Positions 1-8,908 of a stretch of DNA of 64,000 nucleotides are shown here, piece after piece. Position numbers and translations under genes: made by a program. The stretch lies in the NCBI RefSeq assembly GCF_001425005.1, contig NZ_LMDB01000036.1, positions 356,036-420,035 of the forward strand, in the 5' to 3' direction. How positions within the stretch are numbered: position 1 is the first letter of the stretch; every line of letters begins with the position of its first letter. Origin of the DNA: Duganella sp. Root336D2. Its GTDB lineage: Bacteria > Pseudomonadota > Gammaproteobacteria > Burkholderiales > Burkholderiaceae_D. The notes under the pieces were generated by a model, which searched no databases, was not told the DNA's origin, and saw only the letters and a list, made by a program, of their open reading frames with translations.

Positions 1-123
1 TTGAAACAGCCTCTTGAAACCGGGCGGGGTTGCCCGCAACATATCGTCACAATATCCGGCTCCCGTTTAACGCGAAGCTGATTTATATTGCTTGTTCTTC
101 ATTGACTTTCATTGAACGCAACC

Positions 124-1608
124 ATGAAAAAAACCATGATTTCTGCGCTGGTCCTCAGTGCAGCCTCCCTCGGCCTGCCGGCCGTTGCCGGTTTCGCGCC
201 CGCCTATGCAGCGGCTCCCGCCGTGGCCGGTTTACCGGATTTTGCCGACCTCGTTGAACGAGTCGGCCCGGCAGTCGTGAATATCCGTACCACCGAACGC
301 ATTACCCAGAAGGATGTCGACGCGGCCGGGCAGGCCGATGAAATGCAGGAATTCCTGCGCCGTTTCTTTGGCGGCCAGATCCCCCGCGGCCAGGGGCAAA
401 CCCCGCGCCGCCGCAACCTGCCTTCGCCGGGCCAGGAAATCCAGCGCGGCATCGGTTCCGGCTTCGTGGTGTCGGCCGACGGCTATGTGCTGACCAATGC
501 CCACGTGGTCGATGGCGCCGACGAGGTCTACGTGACGCTGACCGACAAGCGCGAATTCAAGGCCAAGGTGCTGGGCGCCGATGCGCGCGCCGACGTGGCC
601 GTGCTGAAAATCGATAGCGGCAAGCTGCCATACCTGACCATTGGCGACCCGAACAAGGCGCGCGTGGGCGAATGGGTGATCGCCATCGGCTCGCCGTTCA
701 ACCTGGAGAACACCGTGACCTCCGGCATCATTTCGGCCAAGGCGCGCGATACCGGCGACCTGCTGCCGCTGATCCAGAGCGATGTGGCGGTCAATCCAGG
801 CAACTCGGGTGGTCCGCTGATCAACCTGCGCGGCGAAGTGATCGGCATCAATTCCCAGATCGCGACACTGTCGGGCGGCTATAACGGTATTTCCTTTGCG
901 ATTCCGATTGACGAGGCGATGCGCGTGGCCGACCAGCTGAAGAAGTCCGGCAAGGTAACGCGCGGCCGCCTGGGTGTGCAGATCGGCGAATTGAACAAGG
1001 ACGTCGCCGAGTCGCTGGGCCTGAAGAGCAACAAGGGCGCGGAAGTGACCCAGGTCGAATCGGGCAGCCCGGCCGACAAAGGCGGCCTGCGCGTGGGTGA
1101 CGTGGTCATCAAGTACAACGGCAAGGAGATCGACCGCTTTGCCGACCTGACCCGCATGGTGCTGGGCACGGCGCCAGGCACCAAGTCGACCTTGACGGTG
1201 TGGCGCAAGGGCGCCCCGGTGGACGTGCACGTGACCGTGGGCGAGGCCGATCCGGACAGCAAGGTGGCCGGCCGTTCCGGCGGCAGGAAGGGCGAGAAGA
1301 AGGATGAGGCGCCTGCCAGCGCAGCCAATACGCTGGGCTTCGTGGTCAGCGACCTGACCCCGGCGCAGAAGCGTGAGCTGGGTGTAAGCGGTGGCGTGAT
1401 TGTCGAAGATACCGACGGCCCGGCCGAGGCTGCCGGCCTGCGCCAGGGCGATATCCTGCTGATGCTGAATAACCAGGATATCGTGGATGCCAAGCAGTTC
1501 AATGCTGCCGTGGCCAAGCTGGATCCGAAGCGGGCCGCTGCCGTGCTGGTGCGCCGCGGCAGCCAGGCGCAGCACTTCTCGCTGCGTCCGACGCCGGCTG
1601 CCAAGTAA
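124..1608 (+). CDS. mucD: Periplasmic serine endoprotease, DegQ/MucD (HtrA) family
   Basis: This is a secreted HtrA-type protease that degrades or refolds damaged periplasmic proteins. The N-terminus has a Sec signal peptide (MKKTMISALVL..., cleavage likely after AYA near residue 29). The trypsin-like domain carries the full triad: His127 in TNAHVV, Asp157 in ADVAVLK and Ser228 in GNSGGP. Two PDZ domains follow (about residues 270-365 and 395-490), which fits the 494-residue length of the family. An in-frame TTG at 112 would add four residues, but ATG at 124 starts directly with a signal peptide and is preferred. The position just upstream of lepA matches Pseudomonas mucD, the last gene of the algU-muc stress operon; any upstream genes lie outside the window. 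Family and catalytic residues are seen directly, and the exact name mucD rests on the neighbourhood. Confidence 0.93.
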   Translation: MKKTMISALVLSAASLGLPAVAGFAPAYAAAPAVAGLPDFADLVERVGPAVVNIRTTERITQKDVDAAGQADEMQEFLRRFFGGQIPRGQGQTPRRRNLPSPGQEIQRGIGSGFVVSADGYVLTNAHVVDGADEVYVTLTDKREFKAKVLGADARADVAVLKIDSGKLPYLTIGDPNKARVGEWVIAIGSPFNLENTVTSGIISAKARDTGDLLPLIQSDVAVNPGNSGGPLINLRGEVIGINSQIATLSGGYNGISFAIPIDEAMRVADQLKKSGKVTRGRLGVQIGELNKDVAESLGLKSNKGAEVTQVESGSPADKGGLRVGDVVIKYNGKEIDRFADLTRMVLGTAPGTKSTLTVWRKGAPVDVHVTVGEADPDSKVAGRSGGRKGEKKDEAPASAANTLGFVVSDLTPAQKRELGVSGGVIVEDTDGPAEAAGLRQGDILLMLNNQDIVDAKQFNAAVAKLDPKRAAAVLVRRGSQAQHFSLRPTPAAK

Positions 1609-1679
1609 GCGCTGCCCCATCGTCGCCGCGCGTTTGTCGCCCATCGGGGCGGCAAGCCCGCGGCGGCCTTGCATTCGGT

Positions 1680-1707
1680 TTGCCGTTATGCCCCGGGGCG
1701 CTACAAT
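1680..1707 (+). promoter_or_regulatory. Possible sigma-70 promoter for the glutaredoxin-like gene
   Basis: TTGCCG at 1680-1685, a 16-base spacer and TACAAT at 1702-1707 lie in the gap after mucD and 47 bases before the next start. The -10 matches 5 of 6 and the -35 matches 4 of 6. It was assigned by eye. Confidence 0.4.
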
Positions 1708-1754
1708 GGCAACCCGCGCCCGAGGGGGCGCAGACCAGCCGACGCAAGCCCTGA

Positions 1755-1997
1755 ATGCACTTCACACTGTACTCCCGCTCCTACTGCCACTTGTGCGACG
1801 ACATGCTGGCCGCCCTGAATGCCCTGCAAACCCCGGAAAAGCCGTTTACCGTCGAGGTAATCGACGTCGATGCCGACGCGGCCCTGGTGGCGCGTTTCGA
1901 TGAGCTGGTGCCGGTGCTATTTGCCGATCCGGCTGAGCCGGAACTGTGCCATTACTTCCTGGACGAGGCCAGAGTACGTGCCGTGTTGTCGGAATGA
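1755..1997 (+). CDS. Glutaredoxin-family small protein (CxxC, DUF836-like)
   Basis: This 80-residue protein opens with a thioredoxin-fold beta strand and the redox motif CHLC at residues 11-14 (YSRSYCHLCDDM). A beta-alpha-beta core follows (EVIDVDADAALVARFDELVPVLF) with the cis-proline region of glutaredoxins (VPVLF). It is shorter than a typical 85-100 residue glutaredoxin, as usual for the compact DUF836-like group found beside lepA in beta- and gammaproteobacteria. The partner substrate is unknown; a cytoplasmic thiol-disulfide role is inferred from fold and motif only. The ribosome-binding site is weak. An intrinsic terminator follows the gene at 2088-2111. Confidence 0.8.
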   Translation: MHFTLYSRSYCHLCDDMLAALNALQTPEKPFTVEVIDVDADAALVARFDELVPVLFADPAEPELCHYFLDEARVRAVLSE

Positions 1998-2087
1998 TTG
2001 CTGTTCTGGCATTGTTTCTCTAGAAATCCGGCTTTCTCCTCTGAAATCCGGTAAAATGCCGGGGGTTACCCTTGCATTGATTTCCAT

Positions 2088-2111
2088 AAAAAGGCGCTCA
2101 AGCGCCTTTTT
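2088..2111 (+). terminator. Intrinsic terminator between glutaredoxin-like gene and lepA
   Basis: The stem GGCGCT/AGCGCC (2093-2098 with 2101-2106) is flanked by five A on the left and five T on the right, so it may work in both directions. It ends only 23 bases before the lepA start codon. Confidence 0.75.
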
Positions 2112-2134
2112 GTTATAGCTCGCTTCGATTTTTA

Positions 2135-3928
2135 ATGAATAACATTCGCAATTTTTCCATCATCGCCCACATTGACCACGGCAAGTCCACGCTGGCCGAT
2201 CGCATCATCCAGCTGTGCGGCGGCCTGTCCGACCGCGAGATGGAAGCGCAGGTCCTCGACTCCATGGACCTGGAACGTGAACGCGGCATCACCATCAAAG
2301 CCCAGACCGCAGCCCTGAAATACAAGGCGCGCAACGGCGAAATCTACAACCTGAACCTGATCGACACCCCGGGCCACGTCGACTTCTCCTATGAAGTGAG
2401 CCGCTCCCTGTCGGCCTGCGAAGGTGCGCTGCTGGTGGTGGATGCGTCGCAGGGCGTGGAAGCGCAGACCGTAGCCAACTGCTACACCGCGCTCGACCTG
2501 GGCGTGGAAGTGGTGCCGGTACTGAACAAGATCGACTTGCCGAACGCCGACCCGCCAACCGCGATCGCGGAAATTGAAGACGTGATCGGCATTGAAGCCG
2601 GCGACGCGGTGCACTGCTCGGCCAAAACCGGCCTGGGCGTGGAAGATGTGCTGGAATCGATCATCGCCAAGGTGCCGCCGCCGAAGGGCGACCCGGAAGC
2701 GCCGCTGCAGGCGCTGATCATCGATTCCTGGTACGACTCCTATGTCGGCGTGGTGATGCTGGTGCGCGTGGTAAACGGTACCCTGCGTCCAAAAGAAAAG
2801 ATCCGCCTGATGGCGACCGATTCGGTGCAGCTGGTGGAGGACATCGGCATCTTCTCGCCGCGCTCGGTTTCGCTGCCGCAGCTGAGCGCAGGCCAGGTTG
2901 GCTTTGTGATCGCCGGCATCAAGGAACTGAAAGCGGCACGCGTGGGCGACACCATCACCACCGTGGCCAAGCCGGCCACAGCGCCGCTGCCAGGCTTCAA
3001 GGAAGTGCAGCCGCAGGTGTTCGCCGGCCTGTTCCCGGTCGAAGCCAACCAGTATGACGCGCTGCGCGACTCGCTGGAAAAGCTGAAGCTGAACGACGCC
3101 GCCCTGATGTACGAGCCGGAAGTGTCGCAAGCGCTGGGCTTCGGCTTCCGCTGCGGTTTCCTCGGCCTGCTGCACATGGAAATCGTGCAGGAACGCCTGG
3201 AACGCGAATTCGACATGGACCTGATCACCACGGCGCCGACCGTGGTGTATGAGGTGGAAATGCGCGACGGCACCGTGATCCACGTCGACAACCCGTCGCG
3301 CATGCCGGACCCGAGCCACATCAACGAAGTGCGCGAGCCTATCGTCACCGTCAACCTGTACATGCCGCAAGAGTATGTCGGCTCCGTGATTACCCTGTGT
3401 ATCGGCAAGCGCGGCTTGCAGATGGATATGGCCTACCATGGCCGCCAGGTGAAGCTGGTGTACGAAATGCCGATGGCCGAGATCGTGCTGGACTTCTTCG
3501 ACAAGCTGAAGTCCACCTCGCGCGGTTACGCTTCGATGGACTACGAGTTCAAGGAAAACCGCGCCGCCGACGTGGTCAAGGTCGACATGCTGATCAACAG
3601 CGAAAAAGTCGACGCGCTGGCCATCATCGTGCACCGCGCCAATGCGCCATACCGCGGCCGTGCCGTGGCGGCCAAGATGCGCGAACTGATCCCGCGCCAG
3701 ATGTTCGACGTGGCGATCCAGGCTGCCATCGGCTCCAACATCATCTCGCGTGAAAACGTGAAGGCGATGCGCAAGAACGTGCTGGCCAAGTGCTACGGCG
3801 GCGACATCAGCCGTAAGAAAAAACTGCTCGAGAAGCAGAAAGCAGGTAAGCGACGCATGAAACAAGTGGGCTCCGTGGAGATCCCGCAAGAGGCATTCCT
3901 GGCAATCCTTCAAGTGGACGAGAAATGA
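2135..3928 (+). CDS. lepA: Elongation factor 4 (LepA), ribosomal back-translocase GTPase
   Basis: LepA is a translational GTPase that acts on stalled or mistranslocated ribosomes at the membrane/ribosome interface. The 597-residue product matches the usual length (about 599). Visible motifs are G1 AHIDHGKST near residues 10-18, the switch segment RGITIKA, G3 DTPGHVDF near 77-84 and G4 NKID near 131-134. EF-G-like domains II-V follow, then the LepA-specific basic C-terminal domain ending in KKLLEKQKAGKRRMK. The start MNNIRNFSIIAHIDHGKS aligns with the conserved family N-terminus, although no good Shine-Dalgarno precedes it. The stop overlaps the lepB start by four bases (ATGA), so the two are translationally coupled, as in most proteobacteria. 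Confidence 0.98.
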   Translation: MNNIRNFSIIAHIDHGKSTLADRIIQLCGGLSDREMEAQVLDSMDLERERGITIKAQTAALKYKARNGEIYNLNLIDTPGHVDFSYEVSRSLSACEGALLVVDASQGVEAQTVANCYTALDLGVEVVPVLNKIDLPNADPPTAIAEIEDVIGIEAGDAVHCSAKTGLGVEDVLESIIAKVPPPKGDPEAPLQALIIDSWYDSYVGVVMLVRVVNGTLRPKEKIRLMATDSVQLVEDIGIFSPRSVSLPQLSAGQVGFVIAGIKELKAARVGDTITTVAKPATAPLPGFKEVQPQVFAGLFPVEANQYDALRDSLEKLKLNDAALMYEPEVSQALGFGFRCGFLGLLHMEIVQERLEREFDMDLITTAPTVVYEVEMRDGTVIHVDNPSRMPDPSHINEVREPIVTVNLYMPQEYVGSVITLCIGKRGLQMDMAYHGRQVKLVYEMPMAEIVLDFFDKLKSTSRGYASMDYEFKENRAADVVKVDMLINSEKVDALAIIVHRANAPYRGRAVAAKMRELIPRQMFDVAIQAAIGSNIISRENVKAMRKNVLAKCYGGDISRKKKLLEKQKAGKRRMKQVGSVEIPQEAFLAILQVDEK

Positions 3929-4854
3929 CACTGCAATCCATCCTGGGCAATTTTGCTTTAATCCTGTTCGTCCTGATGGTGGTGACGGGGATCATCTGGG
4001 TCCTCGACCTGGTGGTATTCTCCAAGCAGCGCCGCGCTGCCGCCAACCGGGCCCTGGTCGAATACGACGAGCGCATGGCGCGCTCGGCGGCCAACGGCAT
4101 CCGCATGGACGAGCAGGGCAATGCCCGCTCCAAGCTGGAAGCGGACATCCTGCGCCAGCCGACCTGGATCGAATATTCGGGCAGCTTCTTCCCGGTGATT
4201 GCGCTGGTGTTCTTCCTGCGCTCCTTCCTGTGGGAGCCGTTCAAGATCCCATCGTCGTCGATGGTGCCGACCCTGCTGGTGGGCGACCTGATCCTGGTGA
4301 ACAAATACACCTACGGCATCCGCCTGCCTATCCTCAACAAAAAGGTGGTGCAGCTCAACGACCCGCAGCGCGGCGACGTGATGGTGTTCAAATATCCGAA
4401 GGACATGAGCCAGGATTACATCAAGCGGGTGATTGGCGTGCCGGGTGATAAAATTGTTTATCAAAACAAGCGTTTAACGGTGAATGGCCAGGTGGTTGGC
4501 TATACCGCGATGGAAGACTACCTGGAAGAAGGCACCCTTACTTACCAGAAACAGTTCACCGAGCAGCTGGGCGACGTGCAGCACCGCATCCTGAACAATG
4601 AGAAGGCGCCGCCGGTCCTGATCGGCCAGGTGGACGACAATTATCCGCACCGCGAAGCGTGCACCTACAACTATGAAGGCTTTTCGTGTGTAGTTCCTGA
4701 AGGAAATTACTTTATGATGGGCGACAATCGGGACAATAGTGCCGACAGCCGTATCTGGGGTTTCGTACCGGACAAGAACATCGTAGGCAAGGCTTTCTTC
4801 GTCTGGATGAACCTGGGTAATTTCAATTTTGATCGTCTTGGCGGCATTCGCTAA
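3925..4854 (+). CDS. lepB: Signal peptidase I
   Basis: LepB is the inner-membrane serine/lysine-dyad peptidase that removes Sec and Tat signal peptides. Two N-terminal membrane segments are visible (about residues 8-29 and 74-92). The catalytic Ser112 lies in IPSSSMVPTL and the general-base Lys167 in YIKRVIGVPGD, with the 55-residue spacing seen in the E. coli enzyme (90/145). The box E motif GDNRDNSADSR lies near the C-terminus. The length of 309 residues is typical. It is coupled to lepA by ATGA and is followed by the DUF4845 gene and rnc, the standard operon. Confidence 0.97.
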   Translation: MTLQSILGNFALILFVLMVVTGIIWVLDLVVFSKQRRAAANRALVEYDERMARSAANGIRMDEQGNARSKLEADILRQPTWIEYSGSFFPVIALVFFLRSFLWEPFKIPSSSMVPTLLVGDLILVNKYTYGIRLPILNKKVVQLNDPQRGDVMVFKYPKDMSQDYIKRVIGVPGDKIVYQNKRLTVNGQVVGYTAMEDYLEEGTLTYQKQFTEQLGDVQHRILNNEKAPPVLIGQVDDNYPHREACTYNYEGFSCVVPEGNYFMMGDNRDNSADSRIWGFVPDKNIVGKAFFVWMNLGNFNFDRLGGIR

Positions 4855-4875
4855 GCAGATAGGGGAGCAAAACAT

Positions 4876-5253
4876 ATGCGCATGCAGCGTGAACGTGGCA
4901 TTAGCCTGATTGGCCTGATTTTTGTGATCGCCATCCTGGGGGTACTCGGCTTGATTGGTGCGCAGATCCTGCCGACCTTCATTGAGTACCGTTCCATCGC
5001 GGGTGCGATTGACCGTGCCAAGAAGGATGGCGGCGACAATATCAAGGCAATCCAGGACTCCTTCAACAGGAGTGCCGAAGTAGGCTATATCTCTTCGATT
5101 ACCTCGCGCGACCTGCTTATCGAGCGCAATGGCGGCGAATTCGACATCAGCTTCGCCTATGAGAAGAAGATTCCCTTGTTTGGCCCGGCCAGCCTGCTGA
5201 TGGAGTATGAGGGCACGACAAAAAAGGCTGGCGCAAAGAAGAAGGTTGAATAA
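4876..5253 (+). CDS. DUF4845 small membrane protein with pilin-like N-terminus
   Basis: This 125-residue protein begins with a short basic stretch (MRMQRERG) and then one strongly hydrophobic helix (about residues 8-30, ISLIGLIFVIAILGVLGLIG), resembling a type IV pilin leader and helix. A small soluble domain follows and the tail is lysine-rich. It corresponds to the DUF4845 family consistently found between lepB and rnc in beta- and gammaproteobacteria; the function is unknown. A clear ribosome-binding site (AGGGGAG) lies a few bases upstream, so the start is secure. Whether a prepilin peptidase processes the N-terminus cannot be told from sequence. Confidence 0.85.
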   Translation: MRMQRERGISLIGLIFVIAILGVLGLIGAQILPTFIEYRSIAGAIDRAKKDGGDNIKAIQDSFNRSAEVGYISSITSRDLLIERNGGEFDISFAYEKKIPLFGPASLLMEYEGTTKKAGAKKKVE

Positions 5254-5259
5254 CAAGTG

Positions 5260-6048
5260 ATGAATTTACAGTTATTGCAAACCAGGTTGGGCTACACGTT
5301 CCAGGATGTTGGATTGCTCCAGCAGGCCTTGACGCACCGCAGCCACAGCAGTTTGCATAACGAACGGCTGGAATTCCTCGGCGACTCGATCCTTAACTGC
5401 GTGGTCGCCTCCATTCTGTACGAACGTTTCAATTCCCTCGACGAGGGCGACCTGTCGCGTGTGCGCGCCAACCTGGTCAAGCAGCAATCCCTGTTCGAAA
5501 TCGCCCAGAAGCTGGAGCTGTCGCAGTTCCTGCGCCTGGGCGAGGGCGAACTGAAATCGGGCGGTTTCCGCCGCCCGTCGATCCTGGCCGATACCCTGGA
5601 AGCCCTGCTGGGCGCCATTTACCTGGACGGCAGTTTCGACAAGGCCGCGGGCGTGATCCGTGCCTTCTACATCCCGATCCTGGACTCGGTCGATCCGCAG
5701 ACCCTGGGCAAGGATGCCAAGACGCTGCTGCAGGAATTCCTGCAGTCGAAGAAGATCTCGCTGCCGCTGTATAACGTGGTCGCCACCCATGGCGCTGCGC
5801 ACAGCCAGGAATTCGAGATCGAGTGCCTGGTGCCGAAGCTGGGCATCCAGGTGTTCGGGCGAGGCGGCAGCCGCCGCGCCGGCGAGCAGGCCGCTGCCAA
5901 GCTGGCACTGGAAGTCGCTGAGGAAGCCCTGAAGAAGGCGCCGTCCGCGGGCCGCAAGCCGCGCCAGCGCTCGGCCCAGCTCAAGCTGGCCGGCATTGCC
6001 ACGGTCCAGGGCGAAACGGCGGCTGACAAGAAGCTCGCCAAACAATAA
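5260..6048 (+). CDS. rnc: Ribonuclease III
   Basis: RNase III cleaves double-stranded RNA in rRNA maturation and mRNA decay. The signature NERLEFLGDS lies near residues 36-45, and the second acidic pair is in LADTLEALLGAIYLD near 112-126. The double-stranded RNA-binding domain spans about 155-222 (KTLLQEFLQSKK ... GEQAAAKLALE). The tail after the dsRBD is about 40 residues of basic, low-complexity sequence, longer than in E. coli but common in betaproteobacteria. A GTG at 5257 directly precedes the ATG at 5260; the ATG is preferred. The rnc-era order is conserved across proteobacteria. Confidence 0.97.
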   Translation: MNLQLLQTRLGYTFQDVGLLQQALTHRSHSSLHNERLEFLGDSILNCVVASILYERFNSLDEGDLSRVRANLVKQQSLFEIAQKLELSQFLRLGEGELKSGGFRRPSILADTLEALLGAIYLDGSFDKAAGVIRAFYIPILDSVDPQTLGKDAKTLLQEFLQSKKISLPLYNVVATHGAAHSQEFEIECLVPKLGIQVFGRGGSRRAGEQAAAKLALEVAEEALKKAPSAGRKPRQRSAQLKLAGIATVQGETAADKKLAKQ

Positions 6049-6066
6049 CTGAATTGAGTTTGCATC

Positions 6067-6969
6067 ATGACTAGTGCACCCACTCCCGCCGGCTTCCGCT
6101 GCGGCTACATCGCCATTGTCGGCCGGCCGAACGTCGGCAAGTCGACCCTGATGAATACGCTGATCGGCGCCAAGGTCAGCATCACCTCGCGCAAGGCGCA
6201 GACCACGCGCCACCGCATCACCGGCATCCAGACCGTGCCGGACGCCCAGTTCATTTACGTCGATACGCCGGGCTTCCAGACCCGCCACTCGAATGCGCTG
6301 AACAAGACGCTGAACAAGACCGTCACCAACACGCTCGAATCGTCAGACCTGATCCTGTACATCGTGGAAGCGGGCACCTTCGGCCCAGCCGACCAGCAAG
6401 TGATGGACCTGCTGCCAAAGAACGTGCCGGTGATCCTGGTGATCAACAAGTCCGACCGCGTGAAAGACAAGGCCGTGCTGATGCCGTTTGCGCAGCAGAT
6501 CGCCGAGAAGTTCCAGTTCACTGCGATTGTGCCGGTCAGCGCCAAGCTGCGCTTCCAGCTCGACGGCCTGCAGAACGAGATCAAGAAGTACCTGCCGGAA
6601 AATGAACCGATCTTCGGCGAAGACGATATTACCGACCGCAGCGAGAAATTCCTGGCATCGGAAATCGTGCGCGAAAAGCTGTTCCGCTTTGTCGGCGACG
6701 AGCTGCCGTATACCAGCACGGTGCTGATCGAGAAATTCGAGCAGGAGGGCAACCTGCGCCGCATCTTCGCCGCCATCCTGGTGGAGCGCGACGGCCACAA
6801 GTCCATGATCATCGGTAACAAGGGTGCGCGCCTGAAGGAAGTCAGCACCCAGGCCCGCCAGGACATGGAAAAGCTGTTCGGCGGCCCGGTCTACCTCGAG
6901 ATCTGGGTGAAAGTCAAATCCGGCTGGGCCGATAACGAAGCCGGCCTGCGCGCATACGGCTACGAATAA
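6067..6969 (+). CDS. era: GTPase Era, 16S rRNA-binding
   Basis: Era is an essential GTPase that binds the 3' end of 16S rRNA during 30S maturation. G1 is GRPNVGKST (about residues 19-27), followed by the switch TTRHRI, G3 DTPG (63-66) and G4 NKSD (128-131). The C-terminal KH domain ends in VYLEIWVKVKSGW. The length of 300 residues is canonical. It lies 18 bases after rnc, and its stop codon overlaps the recO start (TAATG). Confidence 0.97.
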   Translation: MTSAPTPAGFRCGYIAIVGRPNVGKSTLMNTLIGAKVSITSRKAQTTRHRITGIQTVPDAQFIYVDTPGFQTRHSNALNKTLNKTVTNTLESSDLILYIVEAGTFGPADQQVMDLLPKNVPVILVINKSDRVKDKAVLMPFAQQIAEKFQFTAIVPVSAKLRFQLDGLQNEIKKYLPENEPIFGEDDITDRSEKFLASEIVREKLFRFVGDELPYTSTVLIEKFEQEGNLRRIFAAILVERDGHKSMIIGNKGARLKEVSTQARQDMEKLFGGPVYLEIWVKVKSGWADNEAGLRAYGYE

Positions 6970-7745
6970 TGTCTGAACTGGCAGCCGCTGCGCCCACCCA
7001 GCGCCGCCGCGCGCCAGGGCAGCAGCGCACCGTGGGCACCAGGGTCAGCGAGCAGCCGGCCTTCGTGCTGCATAGCTATCCCTACAAAGAAACTTCGCTC
7101 ATCGTCGAGCTGTTCACGCGCGATTACGGGCGCGTGGCGCTGATTGCAAAAGGCGCCAAGCGGCCGCACTCCCAGCTGCGCGGCGTGCTGCAAACCTTCC
7201 AGCCGCTGACGACCGGCTGGACCGGCAAAAACGAGCTGCGCACATTGACTGACGCCGATTGGGTCGGCGGCATGCTGCCCCTCGAAAAGACCGCGCTGCT
7301 GTGCGGCTTCTACCTGAACGAACTGCTGGTCAAGCTGACCGCGCGCGACGATGCGCATGCCAGGCTGTTCGACCATTACGTCTCCACCCTCAACCAGCTG
7401 GCCCACAATGAACCGGCGCCGATCGTGCTGCGCAAATTCGAGATGGCGCTGCTGAAGGAGACCGGCGTGGCGGCCGACCTGGCGCGCTGCACCGACACGC
7501 GCACGAAAGTCGTGGCCGATGTACATTATGTGGTGGACCCGGATCGCGGCCCGCGTCCGGAGCGCGACGACGACACAGCGCCGCGCGTCGCCGGCAAGAC
7601 ACTGCTCGACATGGAGCGCGAGGATTACACCGACCCGGCCACGCAAGCGCAAAGCAAACAGTTGATGCGCTACCTGTTGTCCTGGCATCTTGGCGGCGCG
7701 CCATTGAATACGCGCCAGATATTGATCGATTTGCTGCAACTTTAA
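6969..7745 (+). CDS. recO: DNA repair protein RecO
   Basis: RecO works with RecF/RecR to load RecA on SSB-coated gaps. The 258-residue product has an N-terminal OB-fold region (FVLHSYPYKETSLIVELFTRDYG) and the typical helical part (CGFYLNELLVKL ... LFDHYVSTL). About 25 extra N-terminal residues precede the OB fold, which is usual in this family group. The start codon overlaps the era stop, giving translational coupling. It is followed by pdxJ after nine bases. Confidence 0.95.
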   Translation: MSELAAAAPTQRRRAPGQQRTVGTRVSEQPAFVLHSYPYKETSLIVELFTRDYGRVALIAKGAKRPHSQLRGVLQTFQPLTTGWTGKNELRTLTDADWVGGMLPLEKTALLCGFYLNELLVKLTARDDAHARLFDHYVSTLNQLAHNEPAPIVLRKFEMALLKETGVAADLARCTDTRTKVVADVHYVVDPDRGPRPERDDDTAPRVAGKTLLDMEREDYTDPATQAQSKQLMRYLLSWHLGGAPLNTRQILIDLLQL

Positions 7746-7754
7746 GAAAAGAAT

Positions 7755-8513
7755 ATGAGCTTCCTGTCTCCCTCCGGCACCGTCATCGACCTTGGCGTGA
7801 ATATCGATCACGTGGCCACGCTGCGCAATGCGCGCGGCACCGTGTATCCAGACCCGATCCGCGCTGCGCTGCTGGCCGAACAGGCCGGCGCCGACTGCAT
7901 TACATTGCACCTGCGCGAAGACCGCCGCCACATCAAGGATGCCGACGTGATTGCGCTGGCGCCGCAACTGCTCACCCGCATGAACCTGGAGGCGGCCGTC
8001 ACCCAGGAAATGATCGACTTCGCCTGCCGCATCAAGCCGGCCGACGTCTGCCTGGTGCCGGAAAAGCGCACCGAGATCACCACCGAGGGCGGCCTGGACG
8101 TGGTGCGCTTCCACAAAGAGGTGGAAGCCGCCGTCAAGCAGCTGCAAGGGGAGGGCATCCGCGTTTCCCTGTTCATCGATGCCGACGAAGAGCAGATCAA
8201 GGCCGCCGCCGCCGTTGGCGCGCCAGTGATCGAGCTGCACACCGGCGCCTATGCCGATGCCGAAGGCGACGCGCAGGCGCGCGAGCTGGCGCGCATCAAG
8301 GACGGGGTGCGCTGGGGCGTGCAGAATGGCCTGAAGGTCAATGCCGGCCACGGCCTGCACTACGCCAATGTCCAGGCCATCGCTGCCATTCCGGACATCG
8401 CCGAACTGAACATCGGCCATGCCATCGTGGCGCACTCGATCTTCGCCGGCTGGGAGAATGCCGTGCGCGAGATGAAGGCCATCATGGTGTCGACCCGCCT
8501 GGGCGCGAAATGA
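7755..8513 (+). CDS. pdxJ: Pyridoxine 5'-phosphate synthase
   Basis: PdxJ condenses 3-amino-2-oxopropyl phosphate with 1-deoxyxylulose 5-phosphate to give pyridoxine 5'-phosphate, the last ring-forming step of the DXP-dependent vitamin B6 pathway. The TIM-barrel start LGVNIDHVATLRNARGT is diagnostic. The segments DCITLHLREDRRHI, CLVPEKR and VNAGHGLHYAN supply phosphate-binding and active-site residues. The length of 252 residues is typical. The stop overlaps acpS by four bases (ATGA). Confidence 0.97.
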   Translation: MSFLSPSGTVIDLGVNIDHVATLRNARGTVYPDPIRAALLAEQAGADCITLHLREDRRHIKDADVIALAPQLLTRMNLEAAVTQEMIDFACRIKPADVCLVPEKRTEITTEGGLDVVRFHKEVEAAVKQLQGEGIRVSLFIDADEEQIKAAAAVGAPVIELHTGAYADAEGDAQARELARIKDGVRWGVQNGLKVNAGHGLHYANVQAIAAIPDIAELNIGHAIVAHSIFAGWENAVREMKAIMVSTRLGAK

Positions 8514-8908
8514 TCTACGGGATCGGGACGGACGTCAGCAAAGTACCCCGCATCGCCGCCGCGCTTGAACGCAGCGGCGAGCGCTTTGCGCGCAAGATCC
8601 TCGGTCCTGACGAATTCCTGGTCTACCAGGAACGCTGCGCCCGCAGCCCGCTGCGCGGCGTGCGCTATGCTGCGACCCGCTTCGCCGCCAAGGAGGCCTT
8701 TTCCAAGGCGCTCGGCCTGGGCCTGCGCCCGCCGATGACCTGGCACACGGCGCAGTTGCTCAATGACGACTTGGGCAAGCCCTATATGGCCTGCAGCGGT
8801 GCACTGGGCGAATTCATGTTGCAGAACGCGCTGGTCGCCCATATCTCCGTGAGCGATGAAGAGGATTACGCGGTTGCCTATGCGATCGTCGAGCGAGCGA
8901 ATGACTGA
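8510..8908 (+). CDS. acpS: Holo-[acyl-carrier-protein] synthase
   Basis: AcpS transfers 4'-phosphopantetheine from CoA to apo-ACP, activating fatty-acid synthesis. The metal-binding motifs are visible: GIGTDVSKV at residues 4-12 (Asp8) and RFAAKEAFSKALG around 60-72 (Glu of the KEA). The length of 132 residues is normal for the trimeric bacterial type. The pdxJ-acpS pair is a widespread operon arrangement. The 3' end overlaps the uvrC start by eight bases. Confidence 0.95.
   Translation: MIYGIGTDVSKVPRIAAALERSGERFARKILGPDEFLVYQERCARSPLRGVRYAATRFAAKEAFSKALGLGLRPPMTWHTAQLLNDDLGKPYMACSGALGEFMLQNALVAHISVSDEEDYAVAYAIVERAND

Noticed and set aside
2132..3931. Minus-strand open frame of 599 codons spanning lepA
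   Set aside because: It mirrors lepA exactly, and its product is a low-complexity His/Ala/Arg sequence.
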